A program made the position numbers and the translations under genes. From positions 1 to 20,803 of the forward strand of contig JAADVB010000294.1 of assembly GCA_023334545.1 (NCBI GenBank): 20,803 nucleotides of DNA, given 5' to 3'. This document shows, piece after piece, positions 1-7,302 of this stretch. Under the pieces are notes generated by a model. The model searched no databases. It saw only the letters and a list, made by a program, of their open reading frames with translations, and was not told the origin of the DNA. Position 1 is the first letter of the stretch; each line of letters begins with the position of its first letter. Source of the DNA: Salisapilia sapeloensis. Taxonomy: Eukaryota > Oomycota > Peronosporomycetes > Peronosporales > Salisapiliaceae.

Positions 1-106
1 AGTAGCTGAAGCAGAAGTCCTCGTCGACCTTGGCGAAGGGTATGGCTTTATGATAGAGGTGCTGCTGCTCATGGTTGGCTTGGTAGGAACGAAAGAGTGA
101 GAATCG
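1..106 (-). CDS. Possible internal exon of an unidentified gene, cut by the window edge
   Basis: On the minus strand a frame stays open from a pyrimidine-rich stretch ending in ACAG (complement of 107-110) to the window edge. It reads RFSLFRSYQANHEQQ and then HLYHKAIPFAKVDEDFCFSY. The mixed polar and aromatic composition suggests a folded protein rather than low-complexity noise. A second frame is open over the same bases (a Ser/Thr/Pro-rich peptide), so the reading frame is not settled, and I found no convincing upstream exon or start. I do not recognise a family. The gene would continue to the left of the window. Confidence 0.25.
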
Positions 107-1456
107 CTGTAGAGGAAGACTGTATTTCAATAAACGTGTACAGACTCATGCACACTATACTTTCGACAACTAGGGAGCAAAACTAGCAACGCGTAGCTGG
201 TATCTAAACGACCTAAATTACTTTACTTGCGTTCATTGAGTCCTCTTTTACGAAACGGAGGCGATACTTAGCATATTGGAGTGAAAGAGAGGTCATTCTA
301 TCCAGTCTGTAAGTATATTGGCAAGTGATATGCCGCCATGATGCTTGTAGTTAAACCCGAAGTGGATGGGATATGGTACCATTTCCCATATATTTGCACC
401 ACGCGCAGATATCTCGAAAAGAGATGATGCAGGTAACCGAAGCTACCAGCAATTGTGTGCGTGAAAATGTTCGTGTAGACTGATATCTCAACAAAAACAA
501 GAACCCAATGCCGGAAGACCCATCCGCATGAGCAAAAGTGAATGTAAGAACGGCATCGACAACACCTGATTAATGGTAGCACACTGGCCGGGTGTAAAAA
601 GAAATGATTTGTGGTGGACATGGTGCTACAGATAATATTTATAATTCCAAAGTCGAGCCTAGCAGAGGTGAATTTTATCCTACACTCATCTTCGAGTAGA
701 CAGTGGTCCCAATTGCGCCATCGGAGCGAAGAGTCTCTGGTTACGAGCCTGTCGTCAGTGCCATTAGATCGTCTGTATATGCTAAACTTGAAAGACCTTT
801 AGGAATCTCAGAATGTCTAGGTGATGAGCATATCTTGAGCGTTCTTATGGTTCGATGCCACATGATGTCCGGGTAAATACTAGAGTATGGCTACAGAATT
901 TATGTTCTGAAAGGTTTTCGCCTTTGTATACGAGCACGAGCAAATATATCAAGTGAAGGTGATATTGAACTCGACAAAGTCAAAAGCAAAGCAAAAATGA
1001 AGCCATCCTAAACCATGGCGTTTGTAATGAGGCGGATAACCAAGAGATTCCACTTGGTACTGGCGTACTTGATTGACAGGAGTATAATGTATCTACTACA
1101 ATAAGCTTGCGAAAGGCAAATTCGTGAAGCAAATTCGGCATTCAGCGCACTGGCTTTGATTGCTTCCGCTACTTAAGACTTTTCAAATCATGCCCGAATG
1201 CCGGTCGTTTTCATTTGTCTCCGTCTGAGTTAGACACGTCTCTCTTGTGGTGCATCGTGTCTGCTCCAGTGATTTGTGAATTATTCGTTTTTTCGTTCGT
1301 TTCCAAGTTACCAATCCTGTAGTGTGCACTCAGATTTTCCCGCCTACCTGCGTTAAATGTGCAAGCTGCCACATCAGTACTCGCATCATCGACAATTCTA
1401 CTGCTGCACCTGAGGCCAAAAGCTCTCTGTAATCAGCTCATCGTCGGATATTACGA
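107..1456. other. Long stretch with no confident gene
   Basis: About 1.35 kb, AT-leaning, with frequent stops in all frames. The longest frame starts at an ATG at 621 on the minus strand and gives 107 residues of Cys/His/Tyr-rich sequence unlike any family I know. An alternative spliced reading of the same region is listed among the findings. No tRNA, tandem repeat or transposon end was visible. The right end is presumably the upstream region of the CAP gene. Confidence 0.5.
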
Positions 1457-1460
1457 ATTC

Positions 1461-1490
1461 TATAAAAACGGATTCCTCAATTCCACAAGG
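1461..1490 (+). promoter_or_regulatory. Putative core promoter of the CAP gene (TATA-like box plus Inr-like site)
   Basis: A TATAAAA heptamer at 1461-1467 is followed by CCTCAATTCCACAAGG at 1475-1490. The second element resembles the oomycete Inr consensus (core TCAYT followed by CAWTTT), with one extra A. The spacing of about 15-20 bp and the roughly 80-90 bp distance to the ATG at 1569 fit a start site near 1479. TATA boxes are uncommon in oomycete promoters, so this may be coincidence. Confidence 0.3.
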
Positions 1491-1568
1491 TTTTCAAGAT
1501 GATCGACCTGCAAGTCCCATTTTTGCTCTTGTCATCCCATTGCAACATATTCTGAGCTGCTAGGAAGC

Positions 1569-3545
1569 ATGCAAGCGAAAAATGCGCTTATGATTCTATT
1601 TGCCTCACTTATTACCGCTGCATCATGCAATCAACCTCGACGACTACAGGAAGATACGGAAGAAGGAGATCTCGCTCGACCAGAACTTCCAGATACCCGT
1701 GGGGACTACGACAACATAGTATATGAAATGCTAGACCGAGTGAACGCTGAGCGCTCGAGTAATAACCTCGACCCGGTTTGCTTAAACACAAAACTGCAGG
1801 CATCAGCCGAGGCACATGCGCATTACGAAAACTCTATTAACGAGATGACCCATTTCGGGGCCGATGGAAGTGATGCAGGTGCACGACTTACGACGGCAGC
1901 GTTTGACTGGACAGGTATTGCTGAGAACATCGCAACTGGATTTAATGATGTTGGATCCATCATGGATGCTTATATGGATTCCGACGGTCATCGTGAAAAC
2001 ATCCTCGGCGATTATGGATTCCTTGGAGTTGGTTACAACAACGGATTTTGGGCACAAGTCTTTGCTAGGAGCGAAACGGAGAAATGTGATACTGATGCAG
2101 AGGCGGAGCCGACTGAAGCTCCCGCTGATACGCCGGAACCAGAGCCGACACCAGCGCCAAGTGATGCTTCAGAGCCTGAGCCAGAACCAACTCCCGAGTC
2201 CACACCAGCTCCAGAAGATACTCCAGAGGTAGAGCCAAGTCCAGCACCTATCCCAGCGCCAAGTGCTGCTGCGGAGCCAGAACCGGCTGATGAGTCAAGC
2301 AAAACTACCGAACCGGAACCAACAGAGCTGCCAACCGATGTTCCTGAACCAGAGCCAACAGACCTGCCGAGCGACGATCCCGACTCAGAAATGACAGATG
2401 CACCAAGTGATACGCCTGAGCCAGAAACGACTGACCCACCAAGTGATACCCCTGAAGCTGAACCTACTGAAGTTCCAGTCGATACTCCCGCACCAGAGCC
2501 GATGAATGTGCCAAGTGATGCTCCCGAGTCAGAGCCGACAGAGACTCCAGGCGATTATCTCGAACCGGAACAGACAGATGCGCCGACCGATGTTCCGGAG
2601 CCAGGGCAAACAGACGCACCAACCGAGCCTGAGACAACGGACGTGCCAAGTGATGCTTCAGAGCCAGAAACGACTGACGCACCAAGTGACAACCTTCAGC
2701 CTGAACTCACAGAGATGCCAACCGATGTTCCGGAGCCAGAACCAACGGACTTGCCGAGCGAGGCTCCAGAGCCAGAGCAAAGTTCTGCATCGAACGATGC
2801 ATCAAGTGATTATGTGGGATCAGAGCAAGCTTCTGCATCGACTGGTGCATCAGGCCAGGCTTCTGAAACAGAGCAAACTCCCGCGTCAAACGATACATCA
2901 ATTGAGTCTATTGAATCAGAGGAAGCTTCCGCATCCATGGATGCGTTAAGCAATAGTATGGACTCAGGATCGGCATCTTCCGGCACGGATATGCCTGCCA
3001 ATAACTCTGATTCGGTATTAACATTAAGCCCAGCGGTAACTATCGAGTCAGACGAAGCTTCCGCATCTACCGATGCGTCAAGCAATGGTATGGAGTCAAG
3101 TTCGACAGCGTCTGGCATGGGCTTGCCTGCCAATAACACTAATTCGGTGCTAACGTTAAGCCCAGCGGTGACTACGATTGATGAAGGTGACGATGCTGTC
3201 GCTCTTTCGTCCGACGAAGATGGTGATGATAGCGTTGGTTCTATGAGTTCTTCTGGCTCTGGAAGCGACTCATTCACATTCAAGGAAACCGTTGGCTCAG
3301 CTGTGAATGAGATTACATTCGAAGTAGTCAAAGATGCGTCAGACATGAGCAATGAAGACTCTGTGGAAATGAGTGCTGCATCGATGGATGCTGAGACAAT
3401 CGAGTCTTCTGCGTCAGACGACGGAGATGACTATGCGAATCCAACCGTTCCTAGCGACTATAAGGCTGCCGCCGAGACCGATGTAGCAGATGCAAAGCCA
3501 AATGGATGCCGTGCAAAGTCGCATCGTCAAAGACAAGATGACTGA
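1569..3545 (+). CDS. Secreted CAP/SCP-domain (PR-1-like) protein with Pro/Glu/Thr repeat tail
   Basis: 658 residues. Residues 1-20 form a signal peptide (short basic start, hydrophobic ILFASLITAAS, likely cut near Cys20/Asn21). Just after it comes RRLQEDTEEGD, which recalls a degenerate RxLR-EER motif. Residues about 46-168 are a CAP domain: a VNAERSSNNL helix, AEAHAHYENS with the first His, THFGADG, AENIATGF with the conserved Glu, DGHRENIL, and a closing GFWAQVFA strand. From about 178 to 404 the chain is Pro/Glu/Thr/Asp-rich, in clear 12-residue units from 251 to 403. A Ser/Ala/Asp-rich region follows (405-620) with a 44-residue tandem duplication, then a short polar tail without a GPI signal. 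CAP proteins commonly bind sterols or lipids, and in oomycetes many are secreted. The start is the first ATG and the only one that gives a signal peptide. The domain and secretion are clear. A wall-linked or host-directed role is inference. Confidence 0.9.
   Translation: MQAKNALMILFASLITAASCNQPRRLQEDTEEGDLARPELPDTRGDYDNIVYEMLDRVNAERSSNNLDPVCLNTKLQASAEAHAHYENSINEMTHFGADGSDAGARLTTAAFDWTGIAENIATGFNDVGSIMDAYMDSDGHRENILGDYGFLGVGYNNGFWAQVFARSETEKCDTDAEAEPTEAPADTPEPEPTPAPSDASEPEPEPTPESTPAPEDTPEVEPSPAPIPAPSAAAEPEPADESSKTTEPEPTELPTDVPEPEPTDLPSDDPDSEMTDAPSDTPEPETTDPPSDTPEAEPTEVPVDTPAPEPMNVPSDAPESEPTETPGDYLEPEQTDAPTDVPEPGQTDAPTEPETTDVPSDASEPETTDAPSDNLQPELTEMPTDVPEPEPTDLPSEAPEPEQSSASNDASSDYVGSEQASASTGASGQASETEQTPASNDTSIESIESEEASASMDALSNSMDSGSASSGTDMPANNSDSVLTLSPAVTIESDEASASTDASSNGMESSSTASGMGLPANNTNSVLTLSPAVTTIDEGDDAVALSSDEDGDDSVGSMSSSGSGSDSFTFKETVGSAVNEITFEVVKDASDMSNEDSVEMSAASMDAETIESSASDDGDDYANPTVPSDYKAAAETDVADAKPNGCRAKSHRQRQDD
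2319..2777 (+). repeat. Tandem 36-bp (12-residue) repeat array inside the CAP gene
   Basis: Thirteen consecutive units encode variants of PTDxPSDxPEPE. Examples are MTDAPSDTPEPE, TTDPPSDTPEAE and PTDLPSEAPEPE. One unit (QTDAPTEPE) is shortened to nine residues. Degeneration is mostly by substitution and the frame is kept throughout, so the array is translated as a Pro/acidic/Thr-rich, probably extended and possibly O-glycosylated stalk. A looser Pro/Glu-rich stretch precedes it from about 2100. Confidence 0.85.
2922..3173 (+). repeat. 132-bp in-frame tandem duplication in the Ser-rich tail of the CAP gene
   Basis: The first copy begins at 2922 (EASASMDALSNSM...) and the second exactly 132 bp later at 3054 (EASASTDASSNGM...). 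Both run on to a PANN[ST][DN]SVLTLSPAVT block. The copies have diverged at several codons but kept frame and spacing, so this is an older duplication than a fresh slippage event. Confidence 0.85.
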
Positions 3546-4140
3546 GCTAGGTTTCCATCAATGGCTAAGGTAAGACTGAGTTAAGAGCAATATATGTACG
3601 ATCATAATGATCCATGAGCAGTGTGTCTTTAATAACTCAGCCTGGTGACTAGTATCGTTCATTTAGAGAATGACCATTTAATCATACACACTCTATCTTC
3701 CTTTCCCGTAGCTGTTCCTATCGCTCTGAATTGAAGACGTCTAGGACATCAACTCAACCAATACAAGCATCACTTTTGTTATTCTGATGTAAACATACCA
3801 GCTCTTGTGCTTTAGTATCTCTTAGTTGGTCAAGTGGTCAAGAAAGAACACTACTTGTGGCTATTGGACTCAAAACAAGACGCCTATCCGACGTTCATGT
3901 CACACACTTAAAGCACCAAGTATGTGAGAGCACAGGCGACAACTCTTGGTAAGTAGAAGTCGTTACTGACTCGATAATGGCAAAACGAGAGTGTGAAAAG
4001 ATTGTCTCTATCGTGTCTACATATCTATCCCATGGCCTCTCCAACACGATACGCTACAAAGCTACAAGTACAAATGAAAACCATCCTCCTATTCTTTCAG
4101 TCCATTTCCTATGGAAACCCTAGACAAACTTCTACAAGTC
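3546..4140. other. Intergenic region between convergent genes
   Basis: About 600 bp separates the stop of the CAP gene from the stop of the COQ10/EF-hand gene. It must hold both 3' UTRs and polyadenylation signals. ORFs here are short and lack family features. I see no RNA gene or repeat. Confidence 0.6.
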
Positions 4141-5646
4141 TCAATTCCCAGTCCCGTACCGATCCTCTACCTTGTTCTCTTCATCTTCTCCCCCGTCCTT
4201 GATCAAGTACGACCATTGTGACAATTTGGCCATCCCGTCAATCGTCAGCATTTCGACAAATTCCGGATGCGCCTGCCACGCAAATAACCATTCTTCCTCG
4301 CCAATATAATCATCCTGGTCTAAATCCGCTTCCAAAAAGATACGATTCACGGCCAATGGGATCTCTTCTTCAATCTCCTGCAGCATCTTCTTCACCGTCT
4401 CCAGTCCGGCCGTATACTTGTCATTCCTTCGAAATTCGTCCAAAGTCTTGTTCTCGCCACTCGACAAGGCATTAATTTGATCAGCCACGAGCTTCGGGAA
4501 CATCTTTTGCACTGATCGAATGCGCCGTTGCATAGCAGTCGTCAAGTCCTCTCGACTGATACGTCCGTCTTGAGATGTACTCGTGTCAATGAGATGGAAA
4601 AGACTCTGTGCCTTCTCCTGCGTGGATCCTTTCGTCATGAGGTAGACGCCAACTGCGAACTCATCTAGAGTGAGCCATGTCTTCGCCTCTCCACTCGTAT
4701 CGAGACTGTAGACGACAGCACCGGCCAGAGCCGGGTTCTCCGCCATCTCTTTCACCTCGGAAAAGTGCTGACTGAGCTCATGACAGGCAGATGTGAATCC
4801 ATCTAAGTACATCTTCTTCGCACCACCTTCCTCCATGGCGTACCTGTCAAAGACGTCTGCTAGTTCATGATAATCCTCTGCATGCATCCCTCTCTTGATG
4901 AAGGCATTTGCACTCTGAGTCGCTTCCACTGCCATCTTGGCGTCCTCTTTATTCGTTGCACTAGGACTACTTGCTGTGTCTTGCTTGGAAGCACCAGTGT
5001 CTGGTTTTGACTCCTTCGAAGGGATAGAACGACCACCGTTGCCACCGTTGCCACCGTTTGGAGGCTTTGGACCATTCCCACGACGCTTTTTCAACTGATG
5101 CGCACGTCCAATGAAAGCGTTTAATTGCGTGGCAGCTACGTCATCAAAGAAGAGCTGGATGGCATTCGCATGGAGATACGAACCGACTTCGAATGTCACT
5201 TTAAAGTCCACTCGACACTCATCCGGGGAGTTCGTAGGCGTAAATTTCCAATCGCCATCAATACGTTTGAAAATAGGCGAGTTGACTGCTCTTGTCGTAA
5301 TCCTCTCCGGTTTCTTCATCGTCACGCGCGACGTATATGACTCCGTGAAGATTTTAAACCCGATCCGGAGCTTGGCATCCATCTCTTCCTCTCCCTTTCG
5401 ACTGACAATCGTCGATTCGACGCAAAAAGGAAGGAATTCATGGTACTTGCTCACGTCTGCAACTACATTGAACATCTCTTCTTGAGAAAACGGAACGATT
5501 TTATGTTCCGAATGGGACTTGGTAAGAGCATTGGAAGAGGAAGAGCCGGTCATCCAGGAGAAAAAGGAGCGTGTAGGAGACACAAAAGTCGACGACGCTG
5601 GCGCCGTTAGCCTTTTGCAGATCTCTGATGGTTTCTGACGAAGCAT
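4141..5646 (-). CDS. COQ10-type START-domain protein fused to a C-terminal EF-hand-like module
   Basis: 501 residues. The N-terminus (1-40) is basic, Ser/Thr-rich and poor in acids, as expected of a mitochondrial presequence. Residues about 45-187 match the COQ10 polyketide-cyclase/START family: SEHKIVPFSQEEMFNVVADV, YHEFLPFCVES, a run of beta strands (AKLRIGFKIF, DWKFTP, CRVDFKVTFEV) and the long closing helix to RAHQL. COQ10 proteins bind coenzyme Q and support its use or synthesis in the respiratory chain. Ordinary COQ10 proteins stop about here. This one goes on through a Gly/Asn- and Ser/Lys-rich linker (188-240) into a helical region (241-480) with EF-hand-like loops. The best is ADLDQDDYIGEEEW (loop 441-452, Asp at 1, 3 and 5, Glu at 12, Gly6 replaced by Asp). 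IDTSTSQDGRISRED (353-367) and LDTSGEAKTWLTLDEF (315-330) are degenerate. One uninterrupted frame spans both halves. The start is the first in-frame ATG and gives the presequence. Confidence 0.88.
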   Translation of the reverse strand: MLRQKPSEICKRLTAPASSTFVSPTRSFFSWMTGSSSSNALTKSHSEHKIVPFSQEEMFNVVADVSKYHEFLPFCVESTIVSRKGEEEMDAKLRIGFKIFTESYTSRVTMKKPERITTRAVNSPIFKRIDGDWKFTPTNSPDECRVDFKVTFEVGSYLHANAIQLFFDDVAATQLNAFIGRAHQLKKRRGNGPKPPNGGNGGNGGRSIPSKESKPDTGASKQDTASSPSATNKEDAKMAVEATQSANAFIKRGMHAEDYHELADVFDRYAMEEGGAKKMYLDGFTSACHELSQHFSEVKEMAENPALAGAVVYSLDTSGEAKTWLTLDEFAVGVYLMTKGSTQEKAQSLFHLIDTSTSQDGRISREDLTTAMQRRIRSVQKMFPKLVADQINALSSGENKTLDEFRRNDKYTAGLETVKKMLQEIEEEIPLAVNRIFLEADLDQDDYIGEEEWLFAWQAHPEFVEMLTIDGMAKLSQWSYLIKDGGEDEENKVEDRYGTGN

Positions 5647-5847
5647 AATGATCTAGTGACTACAAGTACTGCTGTGTGCTCGTCGAGCTACTCGACCTCG
5701 ACTGCCGCCGGCGTCGAGGATAGACGAAATATTGTGCTCGTTTCTCTTTACTTCAGTATGCATCGGATAAGCGTAAACATCTTATTCTGCAGGTTGCTCA
5801 ACTACCTTCGTGCAACCGAATGACACAACTTGTGACACGATACGAAG

Positions 5848-6526
5848 ATGGCATCGCCGGCAGGGAAGAAGCTTGCGAAGAGAGGTGGTAAGAATGTGAA
5901 GAAGAAGGAAACGTTTACTCCAAGGATTACATCAGGTAGGTGATGAATATATTGTAATTTGACGATATATACTGTCATCGAAGTTGAGGATGACGCAATG
6001 GTGGATTTAGCGCCGGCAGTCTATGCTCGATCGAACGAGTTTCCAGAGGTTCGTGCTGTTACTGTATTAATCTATGGATCCTACTGAGTGAGAATTTATA
6101 GTTGATTCCTCCACGGCATGCACTTCCACCTGAATTAGCAGAACTGCATCGCTTTTTGGAAGCCCGGCAAAGCGTTCCTGTACATCATCAAGAGTATCAA
6201 CTTCAAGGTACGTGATGCTTGCTATTTACATTTACCTATGTTCAAACCACCCATCGAAACCATGCACAGAGCTTGGCAACCTTACTCGAGAAGACTTTGA
6301 CCTTCGCATCCGGGAGCTCGAAAATTATAACTTTCGTCTTAACCTAGAAGAGGGTAAGCTTCACCATGTACTTTGTCTATCCGATAGCAAAATAACATGT
6401 CTATTACTAGCCACTACTGTCCGGGCTTGTGTGGAAACTGGTTTCTTAAATACAGTCTCAACAAGCGATGAAGTGAAAGTAGAATCATCAGACACGAGGC
6501 AAACTAAAAAACCTCGTCGAGATTAA
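5848..6526 (+). CDS. Five-exon gene for a 152-residue basic/helical protein of unknown function
   Basis: I reconstructed it from splice signals. Exons are 5848-5935, 5984-6048, 6102-6207, 6270-6353 and 6411-6526. The introns (48, 53, 62 and 57 bp) all start GT and end AG, and the four joins keep a single frame, which is strong evidence that the gene is real. The protein starts MASPAGKKLAKRGGKNVKKK, passes through an acidic/Pro region (VEDDAMVDLAPAVYARSNEF), then a helical segment (PPELAELHRFLEARQS and LTREDFDLRIRELENYNFRL), and ends KKPRRD. Lys/Arg clusters at both ends could be nuclear or nucleolar signals. I do not recognise the family. It is divergent from the COQ10/EF-hand gene with about 200 bp between start codons, so they may share a promoter region. 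The last-exon frame alone would give a misleading ORF from 6212. Confidence 0.72.
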
Positions 6527-7302
6527 GATGATATATCGTTCCAAATAAATGGCTTTTAGTGTAAAGTTGCGTACATCCTATACTTGTCGTAAAGAAGTGC
6601 TACTATTTGGCTCTGCTTATAGAACTATTCCATCATCTTTCTGTTTACAACGCTTACGCTGTGTACGAAGCAAAGAATTCTATAAACGATCCTTTCACAA
6701 AGTCTGACACAAAACTTTCGTTACTCTTGCTCTAGGATTAAAACTTGCATCCTGCTTGTTTGTATCATCTCAGAGACGGAAAACGAATATTGAATTGATT
6801 TTATCTTCTTTATCGCTGTAGTAGTTACTTGGACATGCGCTTGCTCATAAGGTTCATCTGTTCTGATCCGTTCACTGAGTTATAAAAATTGAGCGAATTG
6901 ATTGTCGTGCTACCTCAGCACTAAGGTCCCAATCTGTTCACCTTGCACTGCGCCTTCTTCTGCAAGCACCACTACCCGATACCGAATAGCGCTTCCCAAC
7001 AAGGCGATCCAGTCACACTGGTACATCGAGTAGCGAACAGTAACAACAGTCAAAGAACTTGATACTTTTGATCTCTAGGCATCTCTACCTCTATGTAAAA
7101 GTCTAGATACGACCTGACCAAGAGACCTAGTAGGTATGATGTCAGCCTTACAAGTGTAAAAGTCACTGTTCATCATAAGCCACAATCCAACTACGCTTGT
7201 GTACAAATAAAATACTTTTCATACAGCGTTATCAGCAAATAATCGTAGCCACATGCGGGTAAGTATCACCAGCATACAACTCTCTATATTACTGCCTCTA
7301 CC
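6527..7302. other. Intergenic region between convergent genes
   Basis: About 780 bp, AT-rich, with no ORF of note in either direction. It carries the 3' ends of the five-exon gene and of the mannosyltransferase gene. I saw no RNA gene, terminal inverted repeat or tandem repeat. Confidence 0.6.

Noticed and set aside
2033-2302. Minus-strand ORF of 89 codons rich in Gly/Ala/Ser
   Set aside because: It is the mirror of the Pro/Glu/Thr repeats of the CAP gene; repetitive codons keep the opposite strand free of stops. The same holds for the other antisense frames at 2464-3352.
6212-6526. 104-codon ORF starting at 6212
   Set aside because: It reads through two introns of the five-exon gene. Only its second and last parts are coding, so the spliced model replaces it.
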